The notes under the pieces: generated by a model
What the model saw: only the letters and a program-made list of their open reading frames with translations
Database searches by the model: none
What the model was told of the DNA's origin: nothing
NCBI GenBank assembly: GCA_963814985.1
Contig: CAWFFV010000034.1
Span: forward strand, 1-64,000
Reading direction: 5' to 3'
DNA from: CAWFFV01 sp963814985
Lineage (GTDB): Bacteria; Chloroflexota; Ktedonobacteria; Ktedonobacterales; Ktedonobacteraceae
DNA: 64,000 nucleotides
Shown: positions 55,250 to 64,000 of the stretch, in pieces
Layout of the letters: the number at the start of each line of letters is the position of its first letter
How positions within the stretch are numbered: the first letter of the stretch is position 1
Program-made: the position numbers and the translations under genes

Positions 55250-55527
55250 GAACCCTCTCCTTTGTAAAATGCTTTGAGGTGTGAAAATACTTTAGTTGCC
55301 TCTCGAAGGCTAAAACGTTAATACATACGCATCGTCCCAGCATTTACCTCATGGAACGACACATTTTGACACATCTCCTGATTACACAAATCGTCCACCA
55401 GCAAAGTTGCATGTATAAATTATGAATATATACATTAAGAAGATTTTATAATATTCTACCATTTAAATAGTTAATGCTATAAAAATGCCGAAAAATCCCC
55501 TGTGAGATAACCCACATGTCTGTTTAC

Positions 55528-55557
55528 TTGTTAAAATAAATAAACATGCTATATAAT
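55528..55557 (+). promoter_or_regulatory. Candidate promoter of GH13 copy 1
   Basis: TTGTTA (55528-55533), an 18-nt spacer and TATAAT (55552-55557). The equivalent in copy 2 is CTGTTA and TATAAT near 58050-58080. It predicts a 5' leader of about 290 nt. Confidence 0.5.
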
Positions 55558-55596
55558 GATACATGTAAGTTGGTCTTATGACCGACAAAATGATAT

Positions 55597-55779
55597 ATGA
55601 ACAACGTAGTAAACCAACGATCCAGATCAATTGTGCTTCACGGAATCGTGCACAGAGCAAAAACCTATGGGGCATATAATGGCAATGAGGCCAGGAGAAC
55701 GGCAATGGAGTCAAGATCGATCAATCCCCAGGATCCACCATATTCTTCGTACATTCTTCCCCTCATATATGCCCCATAG
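55597..55779 (+). other. Possible 60-codon leader reading frame upstream of GH13 copy 1
   Basis: An ATG-to-TAG frame of 60 codons in the leader. The same frame, of identical length and without indels, is present upstream of copy 2 (58120-58302). There is no strong ribosome site and codon choice is unremarkable, so it may be a regulatory leader and not a protein. Confidence 0.3.
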
Positions 55780-55852
55780 CGTACACGGACCCGATTTATC
55801 GTCAATGTAGCGTGCACATACCTCAGGTATGGTGTTTCACCGGAGGAGTTCC

Positions 55853-57847
55853 GTGATAAATGTAAAAAAAGTTATCCGTACACTGCTCATCCTGACTCTC
55901 ATAACAACAGTGTACATCTCCGTTGCATCACTGACGCAACGTATTACCCATGCAGCCGCAAACGACAATAATGTCGAGTGGGCAGGTCTCTTTCATGATC
56001 AGGGACCACTGTATGATAGTGCTGTCGAACCGACATGTAGCACACCTGTCAACCTGACATTCCGTGTTTTTCACCAGGACATTACTGGTGCTAACATCAA
56101 GTACTATGATACAGCCGATCAAACTTCCCATTGGGTGCCCATGAGCTTTGCCAGAAGGGATGCAACGGGTGACTTTGACCTCTGGCAGGGAACAATTCCG
56201 GCCAGTTGTTCCATCAAATACTATCATTTCCAGGTTAACGATGGTTCAGCAACTGCATGGTACAATGCCCTTGGCCCATCAGTCAACGAGTCAACGAGTG
56301 ATGATTTCTACGTTCTCCCCAACTTTAATACGCCAGGCTGGGCGAAAAATGGGGTACAATACCAGATCTTCCCTGACCGCTTCTTCAACGGCAACACCAG
56401 CAACGATGTCCAGACCAACCAGTATACCTACCTGGGTAGTTCAACGGAACACAAAAATTGGGGAGATACACCCTTTGGTGATGGAGGCGTCTCAAATGCG
56501 AACGTCTTCTTTGGTGGTGACCTGCAAGGAGTCGATCAGAAACTTGGCTATATCAAGGGGTTAGGAGCCAACATTGTCTACCTGAATCCCATTTTTACCT
56601 CACCATCCAACCACAAGTACGACACCCAGGACTACTACAACGTTGATCCAAGCTTTGGTGGAAACGCTGCCTTCAGTCAGCTTGTGAGTGACATTCACAG
56701 CTCCGGGGGACATGTGGTACTCGATGGTGTCTTCAACCATACCGGGACATGGGATTCCTGGTTCAACGAGAACAACACCTACCCTAACGTAGTGGGAGCC
56801 TATCAGAGCCAGTCCAGCCCATTCTCCAGCTACTATGACTTCCAGAACTGGCCCAACCAGTACTCGACCTTCCTGGGCTTTACAAGCTTGCCCAAACTCG
56901 ACTACGGGTCAAGTGGTTCAGCAGTACGTAACGCCATCTACAATACCCAGAACTCGGTTGCCCAATACTGGATTCGCCAGTATGGCGTTGATGGGTGGCG
57001 TCTGGACGCTGCTCAGTATGCAGATGCTGGTGGCGGCAATGGTAGCGATGCCACCAATCACCAGATCTGGCAGGAGTTCCGCAATTCGGTGAAGGGAGCC
57101 AATCCCAATGCCTTCATCTTCGGTGAATATTGGGGAAATGCCAACGCCTGGACAAATGGTGCTCCCTGGCAGTGGGATGCCGCGACCAACTACGATGGCT
57201 TTACGCAGCCTGTTTCGGAATGGATTACAGGGAAAGACTATCAGAACAACGCTGCCTCTATTCCTACATCGCAATTTGATAGCTGGTTGCGTGGTACTCG
57301 CGCCAACTACCCAACCGATGTTCAGCAGGCGATGCCCAATTTCCTTAGCAGTCATGACATTACGCGCTTTGGACAGCGGGCAGGTGGCAACATCTGGGAC
57401 ACATACCTCGCAGCCATCTTCCAGATGACCTATGTTGGCTTGCCAACAATTTACTATGGCGATGAGTATGGCATGATGGGTGGTGCCGACCCGGATGATC
57501 GCCGCACTTTCGATTGGAGCCAGTCCAACAACAGCGCGGTCAACCTGTACCAAAAGCTCATCTCAATTCGCAATAGCTATTCTGCCCTGCGCACAGGCTC
57601 ATTTATGACCCTGTCGACCGATGACACCAACAAAGTGTACGCGTTCGGGCGCATGGACCAGAATAACAGTATTGCCGTTGTTCTGAACAACGACTCTGTC
57701 ACACATACCGAGACCATTCCGGCTTACCAGTTAAGTCTAACGAATGGTACGACCGTAACAGACAAAATCACAGGCAACACCTATCAGGTTCAGAATGGTC
57801 AACTCACCGTGACCGTAATGGGCCACTATGGTGCAATCCTCGTCTAA
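55853..57847 (+). CDS. Secreted GH13 pullulan hydrolase/alpha-amylase (neopullulanase-TVAI type), copy 1
   Basis: A 664-residue secreted enzyme. A signal peptide (VIRTLLILTLITTVYISVA ... THAAA) leads a CBM34-like N-domain (NVEWAGLFHDQGPLYDS, FRVFHQDITGANIKYY). The catalytic barrel has all GH13 regions: DGVFNHTG, GWRLDAAQYAD (nucleophile Asp), FIFGEYWGNA (acid Glu), and FLSSHDITRF. A C-terminal beta domain closes it. GTG 55853 is chosen because GGAGGAG lies 5 nt upstream. It would hydrolyse starch, pullulan or cyclodextrins outside the cell. Intact; copy 2 follows in tandem. Confidence 0.93.
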   Translation: MINVKKVIRTLLILTLITTVYISVASLTQRITHAAANDNNVEWAGLFHDQGPLYDSAVEPTCSTPVNLTFRVFHQDITGANIKYYDTADQTSHWVPMSFARRDATGDFDLWQGTIPASCSIKYYHFQVNDGSATAWYNALGPSVNESTSDDFYVLPNFNTPGWAKNGVQYQIFPDRFFNGNTSNDVQTNQYTYLGSSTEHKNWGDTPFGDGGVSNANVFFGGDLQGVDQKLGYIKGLGANIVYLNPIFTSPSNHKYDTQDYYNVDPSFGGNAAFSQLVSDIHSSGGHVVLDGVFNHTGTWDSWFNENNTYPNVVGAYQSQSSPFSSYYDFQNWPNQYSTFLGFTSLPKLDYGSSGSAVRNAIYNTQNSVAQYWIRQYGVDGWRLDAAQYADAGGGNGSDATNHQIWQEFRNSVKGANPNAFIFGEYWGNANAWTNGAPWQWDAATNYDGFTQPVSEWITGKDYQNNAASIPTSQFDSWLRGTRANYPTDVQQAMPNFLSSHDITRFGQRAGGNIWDTYLAAIFQMTYVGLPTIYYGDEYGMMGGADPDDRRTFDWSQSNNSAVNLYQKLISIRNSYSALRTGSFMTLSTDDTNKVYAFGRMDQNNSIAVVLNNDSVTHTETIPAYQLSLTNGTTVTDKITGNTYQVQNGQLTVTVMGHYGAILV

Positions 57848-57870
57848 CCTTGTAATAGCTGTAAGCGAAA

Positions 57871-57905
57871 GCAGCAAGGACATCTCGTAAAGATGTCCCT
57901 GCTGC
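57871..57905 (+). terminator. Terminator of GH13 copy 1
   Basis: GCAGCAAGGACATCT pairs with AGATGTCCCTGCTGC around a 5-nt loop, 23 nt after the stop codon, followed by a T-rich stretch. Confidence 0.75.
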
Positions 57906-57917
57906 TTCAGGTTCTTT

Positions 57918-57988
57918 TGTGTGTGGTTGTGTTGCCTGTGGAAGAGATGGCGACGCCATCTCTTCCACAGGCAACACAACCACACACA
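57918..57988. repeat. Perfect long hairpin H6 between the GH13 copies
   Basis: Arms of 35 nt (57918-57952 and 57954-57988) with a single-base loop. It has the TGTGTGGTTGTGTTGCC outer stem and GGCG/CGCC apex of type B cores, but no B flanks. Confidence 0.88.
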
Positions 57989-58119
57989 TTCTACTATTTA
58001 CAAAAAACGCTGAAAAATCCCTCTGTAAGATAATCCACATGTCTGTTTACCTGTTAAAATAAATGAACATGGTGTATAATGATACATGTGAGTCGATCTT
58101 ATGACCGACAAAATGCTAT

Positions 58120-58302
58120 ATGGACAACGTAGTAAACCAACGATCCAGATCAAATGTGCTTCACGGAATCGCGTACAGAGTAAAAACCTATGGAGCATGT
58201 AATGGCAATGAGGCCAGGAGAACGGCGATGGAGTCAGGATCGGTCAACCGTAAAGATCCAACCTATTCTCCATACTTTCTTTCCCTCATATATGCGTCAT
58301 AG
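58120..58302 (+). other. Possible 60-codon leader reading frame upstream of GH13 copy 2
   Basis: Counterpart of 55597-55779 with many substitutions, several changing residues, but no stop or indel. Low support as a gene. Confidence 0.3.
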
Positions 58303-58375
58303 CGTACACGGACCCAGTTTATCGTCAATGTAGCGTGCACATACCTCAGGTATGGTGTTTCACTGGAGGAATTCC

Positions 58376-60361
58376 GTGATAAAAAAAGTTGTTCGTACAC
58401 TGCTTGTCCTGCTTCTCATAGCAACGGTGTATATTTCCATGTCATCGCTGATAAAACGTCCGGTCTATGCAGCCGGAAACGACAATAATGTCGAGTGGGC
58501 AGGTCTCTTTCATGATCAGGGGCCACTCTATGATAGTGCTGTTGAACCAACATGTACAACGCCTATCAAACTGACATTCCGCGTCTTTCACCAGGACATT
58601 ACCGGCGCTAATATCAAGTACTTTGATACAGCCAATCAAGCATCCCATTGGGTGCCCATGAACTTTGCCAGAAGCGATGCAACAGGTGACTTTGACCTCT
58701 GGCAGGGAACGATTCCCGCCAGTTGTTCCATCAAATACTATCATTTCCAGATCAATGATGGTTCGGCAACCGCATGGTACAATGCCCTTGGCCCATCAGC
58801 CAACGAGCCAACGAATGATGATTTCTATGTTCTCCCCAACTTCACCAACCAAACTGGGCGAAAAATGGGGTACAATACCAGATCTTCCCTGACCGTTTCT
58901 TCAACGGCAACACCGGCAACGATGTCCAGACCAACCAGTATACCTACCTGGGTAGCCCAACCGAACACAAAAATTGGGGGGAAACTCCCTTTGCTGATCC
59001 GGGCTTCTCAAATGGACTGTCTTCTTTGGTGGTGACCTGCAAGGAGTCGATCAGAAACTTGGCTATATCAAAGGGTTAGGGGCCAACATTGTCTACCTGA
59101 ATCCCATTTTTACCGCGCCATCCAACCACAAGTACGACACCCAGGACTACTACAACGTTGATCCAGCTTTGGTGGAAACGCAGCCCTGAGTAAGCTGGTA
59201 AGTGACATTCACGGCTCCGGGGGACATGTGGTGCTCGATGGTGTCTTCAACCATACCGGCACATGGGATTCCTGGTTCAACGAATTCAATACCTATCCTA
59301 ATGTAGTGGGAGCCTATCAGAGTCAGTCCAGTCCCTTCTACCACTACTACGACTTCCAGAACTGGCCCACGCAGTACTCGACTTTCCTGAACGTCACAAG
59401 CTTGCCCAAGCTCGACTACGGGGCAAGTGGTTCAGCAGTCCGTAATGCCATCTACAATACCCAGACCTCAGTTGCCCAATATTGGATTCGCCAGTATGGC
59501 ATTGATGGATGGCGTCTGGATGCTCCCCAATATGCAGATGCTGGTGGCAATAATGGGAGTGATGCCACCGATCACCAGATCTGGCAGGAGTTCCGCAATT
59601 CGGTCAAGGGAGCCAATCCCAACGCCTTCATCTTCGGCGAATATTGGGGAAATGCCAACGCCTGGACAAATGGTGCTCCCTGGCAGTGGGATGCCGCGAC
59701 CAACTACGATGGCTTTACGCAGCCCGTTTCGGAATGGATTACAGGAAAAGACTATCAGAACAATGCTGCCTCTATTCCTACGTCACAATTCGATAGCTGG
59801 TTGCGTGGTACGCGTGCGAACTACCCAACCGATGTTCAGCAGGCCATGCCCAATTTCCTGACCAGTCACGACATCACACGCTTTGGTCAGCGCGCAGGTG
59901 GCGACATCTGGAAAACATACCTTGCCGCAATCTTCCAGATGACATATGTTGGCTTGCCAACGATTTACTATGGTGATGAGTATGGCATGATGGGTGGTGC
60001 GGACCCGGATGATCGTCGCACATTTGATTGGTCCCAATCCAACAACAGCGCGGTCAACCTGTTCCAGAAGCTCATCTCGATCCGCAACACCTATTCTGCC
60101 CTGCGCACAGGCTCATTTATGACGCTGCTTACCGATGACACCAACAAAGTGTACTCGTTCGGGCGCATGGACCAGAATAACAGTATTGCCGTTGTTCTGA
60201 ACAACGACTCTGTCACACATACCGAGACCATTCCGGCTTACCAGTTAAGTCTGACGAATGGTACGACCGTGACAGACAAAATCACAGGTAACACCTACCA
60301 GGTTCAGAATGGTCAACTCACCGTGACCGTGATGGGCCATTATGGTGCAATCCTTGTCTAA
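58376..60361 (+). pseudogene. Secreted GH13 pullulan hydrolase, copy 2, with three single-base deletions
   Basis: Same architecture as copy 1: signal peptide, CBM34-like domain and GH13 barrel with DGVFNHTG, GWRLDAPQYAD, FIFGEYWGNA and FLTSHDITRF. Aligning to copy 1 shows one base missing near 58853, 59015 and 59165. The three losses sum to minus three, so the frame before and after is the same, but stops lie between. With the bases restored the protein would be full length. GTG 58376 mirrors copy 1. It could be a real pseudogene or a collapse/consensus artefact of a near-identical repeat. Confidence 0.85.
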
Positions 60362-60390
60362 CAACTTGTAATACTTATTAGAGAAAGCAG

Positions 60391-60418
60391 TAGGGACACC
60401 CTCTCGAGGGTGTCCCTA
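60391..60418 (+). terminator. Terminator of GH13 copy 2
   Basis: TAGGGACACCCT and AGGGTGTCCCTA form a 12-bp stem with a CTCG loop, 30 nt after the stop codon. Confidence 0.75.
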
Positions 60419-60424
60419 TTGTGT

Positions 60425-60643
60425 CATGAGTTATCCCGGTAACTTTTTCCAGAGTCCTCTGCGCCGAAGCGGTGGCTTCGCTGTCGTTTTGTGTGGGTTT
60501 TGTCGCCTGTGGAGGGGATTGCGGCGCAATCTCGTCCACAGGCGACACAACCACACATACAAACAACCTGTCGAGAGACGCCGTAGACGCCTAGAGGAAC
60601 ATCAGGTGAAACGGGAACCGTGAATAGTTACCAGGATATCATA
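60425..60643. repeat. Composite A/B element with diverged hairpin core H7
   Basis: Starts CATGAGTTATCCCGGTAAC and ends GTGAATAGTTACCAGGATATCAT: A termini outside, B termini inside. The core hairpin (60486-60564) has several mismatches, more than in other copies. Confidence 0.75.
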
Positions 60644-60652
60644 GCAAAAAGA

Positions 60653-60712
60653 GGAGCATTTTACAAGCCTGTTGTTTATCTGCTTATAAATAACAGGCTT
60701 GTAAAATGCTCC
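60653..60712. repeat. Strong stem-loop of unrelated sequence
   Basis: GGAGCATTTTACAAGCCTGTT and its complement give 27-bp arms with one mismatch and a 6-nt loop. It is not of the A or B type. A smaller inverted repeat, GCACGTTACC / GGTAACGTGC, follows at 60735-60768. Confidence 0.8.
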
Positions 60713-60768
60713 CCTACAAGAAAAATCTCGGGCCGCACGTTACCAAATTTCCCCATGAGGTAACGTGC

Positions 60769-61260
60769 GTAGAAGTGATAGGAGGCCATACTAGTTGGTT
60801 TCCAACGATCCCATCAACAGTCCCTATTCACCCTGGCAAAGGCGAGATAGGTTGGTTGTGCTTCACTATCACGTACTGATGAAGGTAGTATACCAATCAT
60901 AAATTTACGTGAGCTTTTTTCTTGCTTTAATATAAACACATAATATCTTCGTTGTCTTATGTAATGGATTTAGATTACAACATCAGGCCATCTGATGGTG
61001 AAATAAAAAACATTCTTACCTTTTTGCTAGCTTAACGTGAATGATAGGATAGAAAATGGATATATTTCTATGTTATAATCTGCACTATGATCTCAACAGT
61101 GAAGTATTGAAGATAGCGATGAAAATTGTATATTTTGCGATACTGGCCCAGACACCTCAAGTCTGGCTCTGATCTGGTACGATGATGGCTTGCTTTGCCC
61201 ATATCAGCAATGGAAAGTGAACTGTTTTGTCGTGTACTTAATATTTTAGGAGAAAATATT
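60769..61260. other. Intergenic region upstream of the MFS gene
   Basis: About 490 nt with no supported gene. TATAAT at 61074-61079 may be a -10 box, without a recognisable -35. Confidence 0.4.
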
Positions 61261-62575
61261 ATGCCAAAATCCTTTGTAACTGGAGTACCTCTTGATTTAG
61301 TTGAGGAGAGTGAACAAGTCGTCGACGTAGCGCTTCGTATGCCAACCAAACCCAAGGGCCTGGGTTTCCAACTGCTTTATGGGTTGGCAAATGCAGTGAT
61401 CGGGTTGTGCAACATTACTCTTGCCACAATCCTGCTCCCTGCACGCATTGCGACCCTTGTTGCACCACAGCAGCAAACAAACACTTTCATCGTACTTTCT
61501 GCAATGGGCGCACTTGCAGCTGTTATCACCAATCCACTGGTCGGAGCCTGGAGCGATCGCACCACCCTGGCATTGGGCCGACGTCGTCCGTGGTTGATCG
61601 CGGCAATCGTCCTTCTTGTCGTGTCTTTGGTCGAGCTTGCGCTTGCATCATCGGTTGTTCTCCTCGCTATAGGAGTAGTGCTTCTGCAAGTCTCCGTAAA
61701 TGTGCTGCTCGCGGCACTTTCTGCTATCATTCCTGATCAAATTCCGCTGGCACAACGTGCGCGGGTATCAGCCCTGTCAGGCATGGCCCCTTTATTTGGT
61801 GGGACGGTAGGGCAAATTCTTGTTGCCCAGGTGGTCAAAGAAACAGATCGCTCCTTTTATATGCTTGCTGTGATCTCAGCGGTCATCGTCACCACCTTTA
61901 TTCTGATCTTACGTGAAACCCGTTTAACCAAAGGCGTGATACCCGCATTTCGCCTGAAAAATCTGCTCTCCAGCTTCTGGGTCAATCCAATCAAGTATCC
62001 TGATTTCGCCTACACCTGGGGTGCGAGATGTCTGGTTTTCCTCGGATTTCACGTCTATTATCAATTACATGTCATATTTTCTCCAGGACGTAGTGCATTA
62101 TACGCAACTCTTTCCAGGCCAGAGCCTGGGACAGGGCGTACAAATCTTCTTTCTTGTCTTTACTCTTGCCATCATAGTGTCCTCAATTACCGGAGGCATT
62201 GTCTCAGATAAGCTGCAACGCCGCAAGCCCTTTGTCATTGTAGCAAGCCTGCTTATTGCAGTTGGTCTTCTCATCGTCTCATTATTCCCTACCTGGTCGG
62301 CCGTCCTCGTTGCGGCGATTATCCTTGGCATTGGGGTCGGAACCTATCTCGCAGTTGACCTTGCGTTAGCCACCCAGATATTGCCGACAGAAGAAGATCG
62401 TGGCAAAGATCTTGGCATTATGAACACGGCAATCTTTCTACCGATGGTAATCGCACCTGGGATAGCTGCTCTCGCTCTTGATGTCTTTCAGAGTTATCGC
62501 GCTCTGTATCTTATCCTGGCGATTGCAACGGCCTGTTCTGCTCTTCTCATCTTGCCAATCAAGAAAGTACGCTAG
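61261..62575 (+). CDS. MFS transporter, frameshifted
   Basis: A 12-helix major-facilitator protein of about 437 residues. The first frame has helix 1-2 (LGFQLLYGLANAVIGLC), the A-loop signature GAWSDRTTLALGRRRPWLIAA and six to seven helices, then breaks after CLVFLGF near 62050. Dropping one base continues as TSIINYMSYFLQDVVHY and GGIVSDKLQRRKPFVIVAS to the stop at 62575. The lesion is +1. ATG 61261 follows AGGAG. The substrate is not clear; proximity to the GH13 genes makes an oligosaccharide possible (inference). Confidence 0.8.
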
Positions 62576-62630
62576 CGAGGGGCACTGCTCTGTAACTCTG
62601 ACGCGAAGATTTCATAAGACAGCAGGATAG

Positions 62631-62835
62631 CATGAGTCATCCTGAATTTTTGTTCGAAAAATTCAGGATGATGTAACTATTCAGGTCCCTTTTTCTGATT
62701 CCTCACCGCCTACGGCGCTTCGCGGTTGTTTTATGTGGGTTGCGTGGTTGCGCCGCAACCACGCAACCCACATAAAACAAGAGCGAGCCACTGCAGGTGG
62801 CGAGGGAACCTGAATAGTTACCAGGATGACTCATG
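62631..62835. repeat. Minimal type A element (A5) with type B element (B5) inserted in its right end
   Basis: CATG bounds both sides. The A part is reduced to GTCATCCTGAATTTTT-GTTCG-AAAAATTCAGGATGAT. B5 (62673-62821) has inverted ends GTAACTATTCAGGT / ACCTGAATAGTTAC and a 9-bp duplication CAGGATGA[T/C] (62664-62672 and 62822-62830). The core hairpin H8 (62726-62780) has perfect 27-bp arms and a 1-nt loop. Confidence 0.88.
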
Positions 62836-62896
62836 TGAGTGGTTATGGCTACTGGCAGAATAGGGATAGGGTCCTATATGCCATTATCTAAACCTC

Positions 62897-63850
62897 TTAC
62901 GGGTGCTCTTGCAAGAACGTATTGATCTGTGCAAGCTCACTCTCGTTCAGGCGGAACTCGGCAGCGCCGACCAGTTCTTCAATCTGGTCAGGGTGACGGC
63001 TCCCGACAATCGCACCAGTTACAGCAGGATGGCGTAGCGTCCAGGCAATAGCAATCTCTCCAGCCGTACGGTTGTGAGGGAATCCGATCCTGGTCAGCAG
63101 GTTCGCCAATGCCAGATTGCGTGAGAGGCGTGGTTCCTGGAAATCCGGGTTGTTCCTACGCCAGTCATCAGCAGGAAGTTGCTCGATGCGTTCCTTCGTC
63201 ATTGACCCGGTCAGCAAACCAGACGCCATCGGTGAGTAGACAATCACACCAATATTGTGCTCCCGACAAAAATTCAGGATCTCATGTTCAGCATCAGGAT
63301 GGATGAGCGAATAGGGAGGCTGGAGTGAATCAATTGGGGCAATCTTCTGTGCCCGGCGCATCTGCTCCACACTGAAATTTGAGACACCGATAGCGCGAAC
63401 TTTTCCCTCTTGCTTCAGTTCTGCCAGGGTACTCCATCCCTCTTCAATATCGGGATTGGGGTTGGGCCAGTGAATTTGGTACAGGTCAATAACGTCGATA
63501 TCGAGTCGCCTCAAGCTAGCTTCGACCTCATGCCGAATGGATGCTGCTTTCAGACTATTGGAGATTTCGCCGTTGTTATCCCATACCAGCGAACATTTAG
63601 TAAAGATGAAGGGCTTCTCCCGTCCCTTAATCGCCTTGCCGACCACTTCCTCGGAGTGTCCCAGACCATATACCGCGGCAGTATCAATCCAGTTGATGCC
63701 TAGATTCAGCGCACGTTTTATGGTGGTAATGGATTCTTTATCGTCTTGCGAACCCCAGCCAAAGGACCAGCTACCGCCACCGATGGCCCATGCTCCCAGG
63801 CCGAGCGGTGTGATATGCATATCTGTCTTGCCAAGCTGTCGCGTTTTCAT
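62897..63850 (-). CDS. Aldo/keto reductase
   Basis: A 317-residue NADPH-dependent oxidoreductase. The catalytic tetrad is visible: Asp and Tyr in WIDTAAVYGLGHSEE, Lys in FIFTKCSLVW, and His in DLYQIHWPNP. The N-terminus is MKTRQLGKTDMHITPLGLGAWAIGGG and the C-terminal part has IAWTLRHPAVTGAIVGSRHPDQ. ATG 63850 is preferred over 63871 because GGAAG lies about 10 nt upstream. Stand-alone gene; substrate unknown. Confidence 0.93.
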   Translation of the reverse strand: MKTRQLGKTDMHITPLGLGAWAIGGGSWSFGWGSQDDKESITTIKRALNLGINWIDTAAVYGLGHSEEVVGKAIKGREKPFIFTKCSLVWDNNGEISNSLKAASIRHEVEASLRRLDIDVIDLYQIHWPNPNPDIEEGWSTLAELKQEGKVRAIGVSNFSVEQMRRAQKIAPIDSLQPPYSLIHPDAEHEILNFCREHNIGVIVYSPMASGLLTGSMTKERIEQLPADDWRRNNPDFQEPRLSRNLALANLLTRIGFPHNRTAGEIAIAWTLRHPAVTGAIVGSRHPDQIEELVGAAEFRLNESELAQINTFLQEHP

Positions 63851-64000
63851 GCTTTTCTGGCTTCCTTTCATCGCACAGTGGTAATCACGCTGTTTCCTTT
63901 GGTACGTATCACCCGTTTCCCAGGTTACACTCTCTCCTGTCAATGTATGATAAAAACTGTCTTCCCCTTTCTCTCCCCGGTTGATAGGGGATATTATCCG

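Larger units (their letters stand above)
55481..57847 (+). repeat. Tandem duplication unit 1 (leader plus GH13 gene)
   Basis: The unit, including about 370 nt of upstream sequence, is repeated at about 58002-60361. The 3' ends of the genes are almost identical while the leaders have diverged, suggesting later gene conversion. Confidence 0.9.
58002..60361 (+). repeat. Tandem duplication unit 2 (leader plus GH13 gene)
   Basis: Second copy of the unit at 55481-57847, beginning in the leader (GCTGAAAAATCCCTCTGTAAGA) and ending at the stop codon. Confidence 0.9.

Noticed and set aside
1..64000. CRISPR arrays, prophage and integrated plasmid modules
   Set aside because: No regularly spaced short repeats, phage structural genes, integrase or partition genes were seen; the repeats present are palindromic MITE-like elements.

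Overview
The window reads like a chromosomal piece of a Chloroflexota bacterium, most probably a Ktedonobacteria-type actinomycete-like soil organism. This is inferred from gene content: many zinc-ribbon/PP2C/Ser-Thr-kinase proteins, a secreted TVAI-type pullulan hydrolase, a sedolisin lipoprotein, a two-subunit glycine decarboxylase, an acidic-linker Jag, and a very heavy load of palindromic mobile repeats. No 16S gene is present, so the assignment is not proven.

Layout. 1-6.3 kb: the end of an FAD oxidoreductase, RlmA-type methyltransferase, YdjM-like and DUF2079 membrane proteins, YggT and PRPP synthase. 6.8-8.2 kb: Der GTPase. 8.4-15.3 kb: a phospho-signalling block (PP2C, kinase-TPR, zinc ribbon, zinc-ribbon-PP2C, VWA, FHA). 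15.3-18.2 kb: the rpmH-rnpA-yidD-yidC-jag operon. 18.3-24.2 kb: a PfkB kinase and the glycine cleavage genes gcvT-gcvH-gcvPA-gcvPB. 24.3-29.4 kb, leftward: Rrf2 regulator, sufC, sufD, sufS, sufU and a Rieske ferredoxin. 29.5-35.1 kb: methyltransferase, XRE regulator plus membrane protein, a decayed ATPase/TOPRIM pair, an amidase and a receiver protein. 35.2-43.6 kb: a tRNA-Thr between inverted repeats, a chitin-module receptor kinase, a sulfotransferase and reductase, a membrane/HAMP-like pair and an S53 protease. 43.8-48.5 kb: a histidine kinase split by an IS5-type element, a PadR regulator, and an IS4-type element nested in a MITE. 48.5-53.9 kb: a type I restriction locus with intact hsdM and broken hsdS and hsdR. 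54.2-63.9 kb: a DUF2382 stress protein, tandem GH13 amylases, an MFS transporter and an aldo/keto reductase.

Two families of palindromic elements pepper the intergenic spaces. Type A has CATG-flanked ends with GTCATCCC termini, shared with the IS4-type element in the window. Type B has termini GTAACTATTCAGGT, 9-bp target duplications, and a core made of one long hairpin whose arms stay complementary although their sequence differs between copies. The two types insert into each other.

Many otherwise well-conserved genes carry single-base indels (about 16 sites, both insertions and deletions, including gcvT and sufS). That density is hard to reconcile with a living genome and points to residual consensus errors, so most frameshifts are annotated as broken reading frames, not as proven pseudogenes. 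The three nonsense codons (FAD oxidoreductase; hsdR twice) and the IS-split histidine kinase are better candidates for true lesions.

The most novel-looking items are the receptor kinase with a tandemly duplicated activation segment, the hairpin-core MITE family, the tRNA-Thr lying inside a 50-bp inverted repeat, and a tail-anchored small protein translationally coupled to hsdM.
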